Source: Lautropia sp. (GTDB lineage: Bacteria > Pseudomonadota > Gammaproteobacteria > Burkholderiales > Burkholderiaceae_E). From it: a DNA stretch of 64,000 nt. Both the position numbers and the translations under genes were made by a program. The DNA lies in NCBI GenBank assembly GCA_030530775.1, contig JAUMUG010000005.1:186001-250000 (forward strand). Direction: 5' to 3'. Positions 8,901 through 17,989 of this stretch are shown here, piece by piece. The first letter of the stretch is position 1. Every line of letters starts with the position of its first letter. The notes under the pieces were generated by a model, which had not been told where the DNA came from, made no database searches, and saw nothing but the letters and a program-made list of their open reading frames with translations.

Positions 8901-9070
8901 GCGTCTTCTTCGGTCTTCGACATACCCATGCGTTCTGCATAGGATCCACGCAAAGGATTCGACGTACCAAGCAGTTTTCAATGTAGCGCATCCGATGCAA
9001 GGAAATGGATGCAGAGTGCACAACGCGGAACAAGCGGCACTAAGGCCAACCGATGCGGAGCACTCGATTC

Positions 9071-9124
9071 AAAAACATGCCCGGCCCGCCCGGATCGATG
9101 CGGTCCGGGCGGGCATGTTTTTTT
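9071..9124. terminator. Bidirectional Rho-independent terminator
   Basis: A near-perfect GC-rich inverted repeat: AAAAACATGCCCG on the left and CGGGCATGTTTTTTT on the right, with a GCCCGCCCGG/CCGGGCGGGC inner stem. It is flanked by A and T runs, so it can act on both strands. It lies between the plus-strand OmpA-family gene ending at 8900 and the minus-strand Ig-repeat gene ending at 9233. The rest of this 332-base gap (8901-9232) shows no gene. Confidence 0.85.
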
Positions 9125-9232
9125 GGGTGGCGGCTGGGGGAGGTCCATAGATGAGCCCACGCCGCCAGCCGGTGGACCATGGCCGCTCGTGCGCTTTTGC
9201 ACGCGGCCCAACGAGCGCAGTGCCTTGTCTTA

Positions 9233-12181
9233 CTACAGCGTCGTCTGGGTTTCCCAGGGGTTGTTGCTGCTCAGCAGATTGTCCAGGTTGCTGCCGGTGG
9301 AGCTGGGCACGGCGGTGCCCGAGCCCGATGGGGAGCCGGAAGAACTGCCGTAGGATTCCGTATTCACCAGATCCGACAGCGACAGCGTACTCTTCTGGGT
9401 CAAGCTGGAGGTTGTGATACTGCCCGTCGTGCTGCCCGGTGTGCTCGTTGCTCCCGATGCCGCGGAACTGCCTCCCGCCTCCGCCGTCGTCGAGGTGCCG
9501 TCAGGGGGGGGTGTTCCAGCGGCTGCAGTGCTGCCCGTCGAAGCACTCGACGTGCTGGCGCTGCCCGTGCCGCCAGCGGTTGTTCCTGCTGCCGGTGTCT
9601 CGGGGCCGGGCGCCGCGCCCGTTTCGGCAGCGCCATTGGCATCGATCGCAGCCGTGGTGGTCGTGCCGGATCCACTCTCGGCCGCGGCACCGGTGCCGGT
9701 GCCAGAGGCTGCGCCGGTAGCCTGCGTATTGCTGCCGTCGGCGGGTGTACTACCGGGCGTGTCCGTGCTACTGCCGGTTCCTGTCGTCGTTCCGGTCGTT
9801 CCGCCGGTCGTTCCGCCAGTCGTATCCTCTGTGTTGCCGCCACCGGCGCCGGTGTCGGTCGAAGGGGGCGTCGTGGGTGGTTCCGTGGTGGCGGGGGCAC
9901 CGCTCACGGTGACGCTTTGAGTGGAGGCGGTGCCGGCATTGCCGGCGGCATCGGTGGCGATGACCGAGATGGTGCTGCTGGCGCTACCACCGGTGGGCAC
10001 CTGTGGTACCTGGCCTGCCGTGAAGGTGATGCTCCATGCGCCGCTACCATCGGCCGTACCCGTGGCCGTCGCAGATCCCCAAGTGGCAGTGACCGTGGCG
10101 CCGGCCTCGGTGGTTCCTGTCACCACGACACCGTCTGCGGCTTCGGCTTGGGTGATCTCCGGGCCATCCGGCACGCTGAGGTTGCTGATGCTTGGTGCCG
10201 TTCGATCCACCGTGATGCTCTGGGTGGCATTGGCTGTTCCCCCTGCCGCGTTGGTGGCGACCACCGTCACGGTCTTGGTTCCGTCGCCACTGGGCACCGT
10301 CAGCTCCGAAATGTTCCATTGGCCGGACGCGTTGGCTGTCGTGGTTTTGGCCGGGCCGCCATCGATCGAGACGCTGATCCGGGCGTTGGCATCGGCACTG
10401 CCGCTGACCTCGATGCCACCGGAGGCTTCGGCCGAGTTGACGATATTGTCTTGCGCGATGGCAGTGATCGTCGGCGTATTGGCGGCGGCCGGTTTTCCTT
10501 CCAATGTGACGCTGGTATTGGTGGTGGGCCCGGCATTGCCGGCCGCGTCGGTGACTTGGACCGAGAAGCTGCTGGCGAGCGTTTGCCCGTCGGCCACGTT
10601 CGGCAGCTGTGAGGGCTCGAAGGAAACGGTCCACTGGCCGTTGGAGGCCGCCGTCGCCGTTTGAGTGGTACTGCCCCATGTGACGGTGACGGTCGAGCCG
10701 GCATCGGCTCGACCGCTGATTTTCACCCCATCTTGCGCTTCGGCGTAGGTGATGGTGGTGCCGTCATCGACCGTGATGCCCGTGGCTGCAGCCGGCGCCG
10801 TCCGGTCGACCATGACCGTACGGGTTGCGGTTGCCGAACCGGCACTGGTCGTGACGCTGATCTGGCTGTTGCCGTCGGTGCTCGGGGCCGTGGCGGCAAT
10901 TGCCCAGATGCCCTGGGCATTGGCGGTGGCCGTACCGCTGAAGGTGCCCCAGGTCAGCGTGACGGTCGCTCCCGGAGCTGCCGTCCCCTGGATGTTGATG
11001 GGTTGGGCCGCTTCGGCCGCATTGACGATATCGTTACCGGCGACGATACCGATGGCAGGCGCCGTGCCCGTGGCGTTGACCGTCACATTCGAGGTGGCCG
11101 CGGGTCCCCGGTTGCCGGCAGCATCGATGGCGATTGCCCTCAGCTCATACTGACCGTCGGTGGCCGGCACTTCATCGGCCGCCAACGCGGTCGCCCAGTT
11201 GCCGGCGGCATCGACCGCTACCAGCTTGGTCAGTGTGCCCAGCGTGATCTCGACCGTGCCGTTGGCTTCGGCCGTACCCGATACCGTGACCCCTGCCGCT
11301 TTCTCGGCATCGGTGATGATGTTGTCTTCCGCAATCGGGTTGAGCACCGCTTGTGCAGGCGGCGTATCGTCGAAGGTCAGGGTGATCAATGCCAAGGGCG
11401 CACCCTGCACGCCGTTCAGCACACCGGAGATCTCCAGACCGTTGCTGTCGGACAGGCCGGTGGCGGGCAGGGCACCGCTGGCCGGCGTTGCCGTCTGGAG
11501 ATTCACCGACCAGTTGCCGTTGGCGTCGGCGGTCGTCGTATAGGTTACGTTCTCCAGTTGATCGCCGTCGGTGTCGATGCGAAGCGAGACCTGCGTGCCC
11601 GGCTGAGCCGTACCCGAGATGGTGGGGAAGCGGTTGTTGAAGGTGGTGGCCGACTTCAGCGCCAGAGGTACCGCGTTGGGGTCCGCTTGGCCATCACCGC
11701 CGCCGCCTCCGCTGCCCAGCGCCAGGCCCAGCACGGCTGCGCCGCCCAGACCGTAGAGTACGGGGCGGACCGGAAAATCACTTTCGGAGGTGGTGGCTGG
11801 TGCTTGGAAACCGGTGTCGCGTAGCACCATCGTGCCGTCGGACAGGGCGCCGATCGGCTTGTTGGAGACATCGACCAGGGTTACCGGCGCCGCTTCGGAA
11901 CCGACGCTGACGGTACAGGGGTCGGTTGCGCTGCAGACCCGATAATAATTTTCGAGCACGACCGTGGCGGGCTCTTCGCCGGCTTCGGTTTCGATGCCTT
12001 CGATGATCAGATCGTTTTCGATCTGCAGAACGCGGACCGAGTCCGGATCGATCTCGCGGCCATCGGCGATCAGCCGAAAAGTTCTGCCGGGCAATACCCT
12101 GAGTCTGTTTGTGCCGGCCTTGAGTCGAAGCGGCTCGACTCCGCCATCGGTGGTCCGATAGATGTCCAGTCTTGGCGCCAT
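9233..12181 (-). CDS. Large Ig-like repeat surface protein (paralogue A)
   Basis: A 982-residue protein with the layout of a bacterial adhesin. Residues 1-130 form a beta-rich N-terminal domain with a Cys83-x5-Cys89 pair and the motif IGALSDGTMVLRDTG; this plan resembles BapA-prefix-like domains. A hydrophobic Gly/Ala segment follows (about 140-157), then a Gly-rich hinge, then about six Ig-like repeats of 85-100 residues, each opening with a pattern like AEDNIITDAEKAAGVTVSG and closing with DAAGN. The last 280 or so residues are Thr/Ser/Gly/Pro-rich low complexity. There is no classical signal peptide, RTX nonapeptide or LPXTG motif. The gene downstream of 12509 encodes a shorter paralogue with the same order. 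A good AGGAAG-type ribosome site precedes the ATG. A surface or biofilm role is inference. Confidence 0.82.
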   Translation of the reverse strand: MAPRLDIYRTTDGGVEPLRLKAGTNRLRVLPGRTFRLIADGREIDPDSVRVLQIENDLIIEGIETEAGEEPATVVLENYYRVCSATDPCTVSVGSEAAPVTLVDVSNKPIGALSDGTMVLRDTGFQAPATTSESDFPVRPVLYGLGGAAVLGLALGSGGGGGDGQADPNAVPLALKSATTFNNRFPTISGTAQPGTQVSLRIDTDGDQLENVTYTTTADANGNWSVNLQTATPASGALPATGLSDSNGLEISGVLNGVQGAPLALITLTFDDTPPAQAVLNPIAEDNIITDAEKAAGVTVSGTAEANGTVEITLGTLTKLVAVDAAGNWATALAADEVPATDGQYELRAIAIDAAGNRGPAATSNVTVNATGTAPAIGIVAGNDIVNAAEAAQPINIQGTAAPGATVTLTWGTFSGTATANAQGIWAIAATAPSTDGNSQISVTTSAGSATATRTVMVDRTAPAAATGITVDDGTTITYAEAQDGVKISGRADAGSTVTVTWGSTTQTATAASNGQWTVSFEPSQLPNVADGQTLASSFSVQVTDAAGNAGPTTNTSVTLEGKPAAANTPTITAIAQDNIVNSAEASGGIEVSGSADANARISVSIDGGPAKTTTANASGQWNISELTVPSGDGTKTVTVVATNAAGGTANATQSITVDRTAPSISNLSVPDGPEITQAEAADGVVVTGTTEAGATVTATWGSATATGTADGSGAWSITFTAGQVPQVPTGGSASSTISVIATDAAGNAGTASTQSVTVSGAPATTEPPTTPPSTDTGAGGGNTEDTTGGTTGGTTGTTTGTGSSTDTPGSTPADGSNTQATGAASGTGTGAAAESGSGTTTTAAIDANGAAETGAAPGPETPAAGTTAGGTGSASTSSASTGSTAAAGTPPPDGTSTTAEAGGSSAASGATSTPGSTTGSITTSSLTQKSTLSLSDLVNTESYGSSSGSPSGSGTAVPSSTGSNLDNLLSSNNPWETQTTL

Positions 12182-12508
12182 AGTGCTCTCTCTTCTTCCT
12201 GATCTTTCTGATGCAGTCAGGTGTGCTTGATGCTAAGGATTACATTGTGACACGGTGCAGACATGCTTGGTCGAGGGGCTTGACTGCAGCCATGCCGGTG
12301 TCTTGTTTGTAGGGTCGATCGCCCGGTTTTTGCGTGTCGGTCGTGTACGCGGCCGCGCACGCGTTCCGACCCGCTCCCTTGTCGAGCACCGTCGTCATGC
12401 ACTGGGCCGCGCCATAGCACGACCGCCATCGCTGTGTCGGACGGCTGAACAGGCGGCGCCGCATGCAGGATTATGCACGCAGATCGCAAACTCGCCAGAG
12501 CAATTCCA
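12182..12508. other. Intergenic region between the two Ig-repeat genes
   Basis: This 327-base gap lies upstream of paralogue A and downstream of paralogue B. Purine-rich sequence just before 12181 supplies the ribosome site of paralogue A. I see no gene, no convincing promoter hexamers and no strong hairpin. Confidence 0.5.
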
Positions 12509-14569
12509 TCAGCTATACAGCTGTCCATGGTTTTCTTCCAGGGGGGACAGGGCAGCGACTGTCGCAGGTGCGCTGGTCGAAATGAGCGAAGACTGTGTGG
12601 TGGAGCCGGCCGTCGTCGCCAGGGATGAGGACTGCGTCGCGGGCGACAGGCTGGACGAGGTCGAGTTCAGGCCGATGGTTGTCGAGGTCTCGAGCAGATC
12701 ACGGGGGGACAGGACACTGGGGGCGTCCTCACTGGGACTGTCCTGATCGTCGCTGTCGAATGAGCGCAGTGCTCCCAGGGTCGGGCGGACTTCGAAGGCC
12801 AGGGCGGTTGTGGACACATTACCGGCGGCATCGGTAGCCGAAATATACAACGAATGGATTTGCGCCGTGTTGACCCGTGCAGCCGTGAATGCAGGACTGG
12901 TCCAATCCACTTCGTCGCCCTGACCCGGCACGGTGAACTGCTGCGTGACCACCTGGCGGGAGCCGCTGGTGTAGATGTAGTCGATGATGACTTTGGAGCC
13001 GCCTTCGGCTTCGCCCGTGACTGTGAACGAGGCACCGCTGCGCACGACATTGTTGGTGCCGACCTGGATATCGTCCAGCACAGGCGGTTTGGAGTCGATC
13101 ACCAGAGCCGCAGTGGCGTTGGTGGTGGAGGCATTGCCTGCCTTGTCGGTGGCACTGGCCGTGACTTCGTATTGACCGTCGGCGGTTGGCAATTGAGCCG
13201 GCGTGAAGGCGGCCTGCCATTTGCCCGACGTATCGGCCTGCACGGTCTGGGAGCTGGCGCCGACGTCGACCTTGACGCTGCTGCCGGCTTCCGCCGTGCC
13301 GGAGATCGTCGTCCCTGCAGCCAGTTCAGCGGCACTCACGTAGTTGTCGGTGCCGCCAGTGGCTTGGATGACCGGTGCGGCTGGTGGCGTCCGGTCGATA
13401 CTCACCGTTTGAGTGACCGGCGTGGTTGTATTGCCGGCATAGTCGCTGGCCGTCACCGAAAGAGCCACACTGCCGCTGTTGGCAATGGCTGTTGCCGGTA
13501 CCTCGACCGACCAGTTGCCATCGGGGCCTACCGTCGTGTCATACGTCGCTTTGCCCCACGAAAGCTCGATCAGGCTGCCAGCCTCACCCGTGCCCGAGAC
13601 TTTGACTGGTTGAGTCGCTTCCGCCTGATTGATGATGTTGTCGGTTGCGACGGCAGCCAGTGTCGGCTGGGCGGGCGGTGTGTCGTCGGCTGTCAGTTTG
13701 AAGACCGGCAGCACGGTGGTGCCGGTTGCGCCGGTCTGCGACACCTGCACCGACGAGTCGGCTGTGAGCCCACCCGTGGGCAAGGCACCCGAGGTCGGTT
13801 TCAGGGTCGACAGATCGGCCTCCCATTTACCGTCGGCGCCCACGGTGCTTTGATAGCTGACATCACCTTTGCTGTCCCCGTCGGTGTCGATCTCGATGGT
13901 GATCTGGGAACCGGGGGTGCCGGTGCCTGCCAGGATGGGCGCGCGTTTGGTTCCGACCGAGGATTGCGTGACGCTGAGCGCGGGATCCGTGACCGTGCCG
14001 GTACCTCCGTTCACCGGAGGCGTGGTGGTATCGGCAACGGGCGGTATCGTGCTGCCGGTGGCATCACCGCTTCCGCCGCTGGCCGCCGCCGCAACCAGAC
14101 CAACCACTGCGGCTGCTCCGACGCCATACATCAATGGCTTGTTTTCGGTCCATCCTCCTTCACTGGTACCGGCCACCGGCGCAGCCCGATAGCCAGGATC
14201 ATGCAGTACGAAGGAACCATCGGACAGCGCACCGATGGGTGAGGTGGCCGGCGTGATGTCGATCGCACCTTCTTCGCCATCGGGCAGATTCAGGTGGCAG
14301 GGCGCACTGACGCTGCAAGAGCTGTAGAAACCGATCAGTTCGACGGCCGCATCGGAACCCTCGGGAGCCTGGCCGGGGGCTTCCACCAGAATACTGGTGT
14401 CCTGGCGCTTGACGGTGACGTCGACAGGGGCCTTGCCTGTTTCTTCGTCCACCAGGCGGAACACATCACCCGGCCGGACATTGAGGCGCAGCGTACCCGC
14501 ACGCAGTGGAATGCGCGAGCTGCGTGATGTCTGGCCATGAGAGGCAAGTGTTTCGATGACGACCGCCAT
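12509..14569 (-). CDS. Ig-like repeat surface protein (paralogue B)
   Basis: A 686-residue paralogue of the protein encoded at 9233-12181. The N-terminal domain has the same spacing of cysteines (Cys85-x5-Cys91, in FYSSCSVSAPCHL) and the same motif, here PIGALSDGSFVLHDPG, followed by a hydrophobic segment (about 147-163) and a Gly/Ser hinge. About four Ig-like repeats follow; the first shares IEIDTDGDSKGD with RIDTDGDQLEN in paralogue A. The C-terminal 70 residues are Ser/Thr-rich. There is no conventional signal peptide and no recognisable type I secretion signal. The two genes are in tandem on the minus strand with a 327-base gap, so each may have its own promoter. Role in adhesion or biofilm is inferred from domain type only. 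Confidence 0.82.
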   Translation of the reverse strand: MAVVIETLASHGQTSRSSRIPLRAGTLRLNVRPGDVFRLVDEETGKAPVDVTVKRQDTSILVEAPGQAPEGSDAAVELIGFYSSCSVSAPCHLNLPDGEEGAIDITPATSPIGALSDGSFVLHDPGYRAAPVAGTSEGGWTENKPLMYGVGAAAVVGLVAAAASGGSGDATGSTIPPVADTTTPPVNGGTGTVTDPALSVTQSSVGTKRAPILAGTGTPGSQITIEIDTDGDSKGDVSYQSTVGADGKWEADLSTLKPTSGALPTGGLTADSSVQVSQTGATGTTVLPVFKLTADDTPPAQPTLAAVATDNIINQAEATQPVKVSGTGEAGSLIELSWGKATYDTTVGPDGNWSVEVPATAIANSGSVALSVTASDYAGNTTTPVTQTVSIDRTPPAAPVIQATGGTDNYVSAAELAAGTTISGTAEAGSSVKVDVGASSQTVQADTSGKWQAAFTPAQLPTADGQYEVTASATDKAGNASTTNATAALVIDSKPPVLDDIQVGTNNVVRSGASFTVTGEAEGGSKVIIDYIYTSGSRQVVTQQFTVPGQGDEVDWTSPAFTAARVNTAQIHSLYISATDAAGNVSTTALAFEVRPTLGALRSFDSDDQDSPSEDAPSVLSPRDLLETSTTIGLNSTSSSLSPATQSSSLATTAGSTTQSSLISTSAPATVAALSPLEENHGQLYS

Positions 14570-14610
14570 AGACCCGTCCCAAGATGCAGAAAGTGCTGTT
14601 CGTCGGAAGA

Positions 14611-14633
14611 AATGGCCATTTTATCCGGCCATT
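14611..14633 (-). promoter_or_regulatory. Inverted repeat overlapping a putative promoter of paralogue B
   Basis: AATGGCC-N9-GGCCATT is a perfect 7-bp inverted repeat 42 bases upstream of the paralogue B start. Read on the minus strand, TTGCAA is followed 17 bases later by GATAAA, a plausible -35/-10 pair whose -10 lies inside the repeat. This makes it a candidate operator, but the hexamers match consensus only moderately. Confidence 0.35.
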
Positions 14634-14743
14634 GTTGTGGAATTGCAAAAAAGGGATGCTACCTGTACCAACGCACGCAGGGGCGTGATCTTTTTCTCTT
14701 TTTGTCCCGACGGACCGGTGCCGGTGTCCCGAACCCGTCGTGA

Positions 14744-14771
14744 CGACAGGCGCCTGCTCAGGCGCCTGTCG
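14744..14771. other. Perfect 12-bp stem-loop in the gap between rpoH and paralogue B
   Basis: CGACAGGCGCCT and AGGCGCCTGTCG form a perfect 12-bp stem around a GCTC loop. No T run follows on either strand, so Rho-independent termination is doubtful; it could limit read-through from rpoH. The rest of the 553-base gap (14570-15122) has no convincing gene. Confidence 0.5.
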
Positions 14772-15122
14772 CTGTCAGGTGTCCGTGCCGTTCTCAGCGT
14801 GTGCCACGGGCTTCCGAGCTGCCTGTCCCGCCGCCATGCTCATTCCGCCGGTGTTTCCGTCCTGGTATATCTGTGTGGGAGCTGGGGCGTGGCCCGTCGG
14901 TGATGTCAGAAACGAGAACCCGCCGAAAACCAGTGGGTCGTCAGCGGGCGTGTCGTATGTGGCGGCGTTCTGCCAGCCCCCGCTTTTGCTCCACGGTGCT
15001 TCATGGAGCGGCAAATCGGTAACACACCGCGGTGACACACCGACTTCGGAGGAGAAGCGTTTTTGCCGTTGCGATTGCGGTAGCGCAAGCTTCCGGTGCT
15101 CGATTGGGGGCCGGGGGGCGAT

Positions 15123-16022
15123 TCAGACGAAGTCGGCCAGAGCCGCTTTCATTTTCTTCATGGCCTGCGCCTCGATCTGGCGGATCCGCTCGGCGGAAAC
15201 ACCATATTCGTCCGCCAGGTCCTGCAGTGTACGGCTTCCACCTTCGTCTTCATCGCGCAGCCAGCGCGATTCGATGATCTTACGGCTGCGCTCATCGAGC
15301 CTGGCCAATGCATTACTCAGTCCTTCGGCATGCAGCCAGTCGCGCTGGCGGTTCTCGATGATTTCGCTGGGTTCGCTGGCCGGAGCGGCCAGATAGGCTG
15401 CCGGACCGAAGCCGGGGCCCTGGTCATCGTCCCCCTGGGGCTCCAGTGCCAGATCCTGGCCGCCCATACGGGTTTCCATTTCCAGCACATCCTTTTCCCG
15501 GACATTCAATTGGTCGGCGATGTCGGTGACGGCTTCCGGCGTGAGTGAGTCCAGGTCTTTCCTCATCGAGCGTAGATTGAAGAACAGCTTGCGCTGGGCC
15601 TTGGTGGTGGCCACTTTGACCAGACGCCAGTTCTTCAGGATGTACTCGTGGATTTCGGCCTTGATCCAATGTAGCGCAAACGAGACCAAGCGGACCGAAC
15701 GGTCAGGGTCGAAGCGTTTGACGGCTTTCATCAAACCGATGTTGCCCTCCTGAATCAGATCGGCATGTGGCAGGCCATAGCCCAGATACTGACGCGCCAC
15801 CGAGACCACCAATCGCAGATGCGAGGTGACCAGAGTGCGGGCGGCGTTCACGTCCTGATGCTCCCGAAACCGGCGGGCGAGATTCGATTCCTCTTCTGCA
15901 CTCAGCATCGGAAGACGGTTGACGGCAGAGATATAGGCATCGAGGTTGCCCAGCGAGGGTACGGCGGGCACCACGGCGCTGGAAGGGTTGTGCGCAAGGG
16001 CAACGGCGTGAGTCGTCATCAA
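15123..16022 (-). CDS. rpoH: RNA polymerase sigma-32 (heat-shock) factor
   Basis: Alternative sigma factor directing RNA polymerase to heat-shock promoters. Region 1.2 begins near residue 26 ([20 protein letters not shown]). Region 2 carries [20 protein letters not shown] and [19 protein letters not shown], followed at 143-151 by the RpoH box QRKLFFNLR, the family hallmark. Region 4.2 shows [20 protein letters not shown]. The 299-residue length is normal for betaproteobacteria. The region between the RpoH box and region 4 has an acidic Gly/Pro insert (about 195-225). The promoter carries a CIRCE-like operator (16059-16085), which suggests HrcA control in addition to any post-transcriptional control. 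Confidence 0.97.
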   Translation of the reverse strand: MMTTHAVALAHNPSSAVVPAVPSLGNLDAYISAVNRLPMLSAEEESNLARRFREHQDVNAARTLVTSHLRLVVSVARQYLGYGLPHADLIQEGNIGLMKAVKRFDPDRSVRLVSFALHWIKAEIHEYILKNWRLVKVATTKAQRKLFFNLRSMRKDLDSLTPEAVTDIADQLNVREKDVLEMETRMGGQDLALEPQGDDDQGPGFGPAAYLAAPASEPSEIIENRQRDWLHAEGLSNALARLDERSRKIIESRWLRDEDEGGSRTLQDLADEYGVSAERIRQIEAQAMKKMKAALADFV

Positions 16023-16055
16023 GCAGTGATTCCAAGTAAATGACTGGCTAGTTAG

Positions 16056-16085
16056 ATACTAGCACTGACCGGGGGAGAGTGCCAA
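16056..16085 (-). promoter_or_regulatory. rpoH promoter overlapped by a CIRCE-like HrcA operator
   Basis: On the minus strand TTGGCA (16080-16085) and TAGTAT (16056-16061) form -35 and -10 hexamers 18 bases apart, 34 bases upstream of the rpoH start. Within the same bases, CTAGCACTG-N9-GAGTGCCAA (16059-16085, plus-strand reading) matches the CIRCE consensus TTAGCACTC-N9-GAGTGCTAA at 15 of 18 positions, with exactly the required nine-base spacer. The HrcA repressor binds CIRCE. Overlap with both promoter hexamers fits repression. The 323-base gap (16023-16345) holds nothing else recognisable. Confidence 0.65.
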
Positions 16086-16345
16086 GCCTTTTGAAGGGCT
16101 TTTTCGATACACTCGGTTGACAACGTCTTGTTTTGATGATCAAAGAAATTGTGCGCCCCAGAGAATACAACAAGATGGTGCTTGCCGTGCGGCATGGTCA
16201 CGACGGAACCGCGAAAAGAGGGGGCTCGAAGACAGGCTCGGGAAAGGTCGTCCGGCTGTATATCGGCGAAATCGCTCGTGCAGTGGGTGGTGGGCCGGTA
16301 CGGATGCCTTCCGCGCGGAGGCTGTACCGGCCTGCGGAACGGCCC

Positions 16346-17743
16346 TCAATAGGCGTTCGGATCTCGGAAGGAGACCAGGATGGTCTTCAGGATGATCTTC
16401 AGATCGAGACGCAACGACCAGTGGCGGAGGTATTCCAGGTCGTAGCGGATGCGTAGCTCCATCTTCTCGATGGTATCTGTTTCACCTCGGGCACCGTTGA
16501 CCTGCGCCAGGCCGGTGATGCCGGGCTTGACCTTGTGACGGATCATGTAGCCCTTGATCAGTTTCCGGTAGGTTTCGTTGTGCGCCACCGCATGTGGCCG
16601 TGGGCCGACCACACTCATCCGGCCCTGCAGCACATTGAAGAACTGCGGCAGTTCATCCAGCGAGGTTCGTCGCAGAAAGCGGCCCACCGGCGTGATCCGG
16701 TCGTCGTTTTTGGTTGCTTGGCGGACTTCGGGGCCATTTTCTTGCACCCGCATCGACCGGAACTTGTAGACATTGATCTCGGAGCCGTCCAGCCCGTAGC
16801 GACGCTGCTTGAAGATGACCGGCCCCTTGGAGGTCAGCCGGATGGCCAGCGCGATGGTGAGGGTGATCGGCAGCGTGAGGATCAGCGCGATCGTGGCGAT
16901 CACGATGTCGGACAGGCGCTTCAGCACGCCGGTGGTGCCATAGAAAGGTGTTTCGCACACGGCCACGACCGGTAGACCACCGACCGAATCGACCCGTGCC
17001 TGGATCAGATCGAACATGAAGATGTCCGGCACGAAGTAGATCGAGGCGGTTGTGTCGCGCAGGTCTTCGAGCAGCTTCAGGATGCGGGGCTGCGAGGCCA
17101 TCGGTAAGGCGATGAAGATCTGGTCGATCTTGTTGGCCCGAACGAACTGAGCCACCGCACTGAAACCGCCGGCCACCGGCGCTTCGGTCACTTCACCGAG
17201 CCGATCGGGGGTACGGTCGTCGAAAAAGGCCATGATCCGTGTCTGGGACAGCGGATCGTCCTGGATCGAGCGTGCCAGCGTGCGGCCCAGACTGTTGGCC
17301 GCCACCACGACGGCGGTCTGTTCGGGTCGCATCAAGACCAGCTTGCGCAGCAGCCTGGGCGATATCCAGTGGCCGGCGGCCTGCACCAGCGGTGTGGCGA
17401 TCACCCATGCGGCAAGCACGTTCGGGTCGAACTGGCGCAGGGCATCGATCATGAGCCCGAACAGCAGCAGCAGGCCGACCACCAGGCCCCAGCTGCCCAG
17501 CAGGTGGCGCAGATAGCCCGGCTGATAGACCCGGAACGGAACGCTGCCGGGGTAATTGAGAGAGAAGGTCAGTACCGCGAGCACCATCTCCTGCGCGCGC
17601 AGCGGCTCGTCGGCCAAGACTGTGGCTGCCAACAGGCAGATGACGGCCAGTGCTGGGTCAATGACGGATTTGACCAGCGAGATGACGCTACGATTTCCAG
17701 TCCTGATCGGGACGATGGAAGAAGCGAGAGATGGACTGTTCAT
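16346..17743 (-). CDS. Undecaprenyl-phosphate sugar phosphotransferase (EPS priming enzyme)
   Basis: Polyisoprenyl-phosphate hexose-1-phosphate transferase of the WcaJ/EpsB type, which loads the first sugar, usually glucose-1-phosphate, onto undecaprenyl phosphate to start exopolysaccharide repeat synthesis. The N-terminal half has four hydrophobic segments, then a CoA-binding-like Rossmann domain (AVVVAANSLGRTLARSI), a fifth membrane segment (VIATIALILTLPITLTIAL) and the catalytic domain: GPVIFKQRRYGLDG, the FRSMR motif, RRTSLDELPQFFNVL and MSVVGPRPHAVAHN, ending in RDPNAY. The length of 465 residues is standard. It is divergent from epsL with a 246-base gap that must hold both promoters. 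No glycosyltransferases or flippase are adjacent, so the rest of the pathway lies elsewhere or is lost. Confidence 0.93.
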   Translation of the reverse strand: MNSPSLASSIVPIRTGNRSVISLVKSVIDPALAVICLLAATVLADEPLRAQEMVLAVLTFSLNYPGSVPFRVYQPGYLRHLLGSWGLVVGLLLLFGLMIDALRQFDPNVLAAWVIATPLVQAAGHWISPRLLRKLVLMRPEQTAVVVAANSLGRTLARSIQDDPLSQTRIMAFFDDRTPDRLGEVTEAPVAGGFSAVAQFVRANKIDQIFIALPMASQPRILKLLEDLRDTTASIYFVPDIFMFDLIQARVDSVGGLPVVAVCETPFYGTTGVLKRLSDIVIATIALILTLPITLTIALAIRLTSKGPVIFKQRRYGLDGSEINVYKFRSMRVQENGPEVRQATKNDDRITPVGRFLRRTSLDELPQFFNVLQGRMSVVGPRPHAVAHNETYRKLIKGYMIRHKVKPGITGLAQVNGARGETDTIEKMELRIRYDLEYLRHWSLRLDLKIILKTILVSFRDPNAY

Positions 17744-17989
17744 ACCGCGTACCGGGTGACGATCATGAGAGGCGCCCCCTGAGAAGCTGCTAAGTTATCG
17801 TGTTTATACAACGCCGACCAACCTGAGGTAGCTCCGAGATGTTATCCGGTTTGCCATGTTTGTGTTTGTCTGCCGATGATCGGTCAAGGGGGCTTGGCAG
17901 GTGTCGCCCAATGCTTTAGTGTGGCGCATAAGGTGATGGGGAGGGGCTGTACTATTTCCTCATTTGGGGCTTTTTACGACAGGATCGTC

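Noticed and set aside
9179..11824. Several long plus-strand frames opposite Ig-repeat paralogue A
   Set aside because: Their Gly/Arg/Ala-rich repetition mirrors the Ig repeats on the other strand. The minus-strand frame has coherent repeat boundaries and a good ribosome site.
16088..16112. Short hairpin with a T run upstream of rpoH on the plus strand
   Set aside because: The stem is only five base pairs and no plus-strand gene ends before it.
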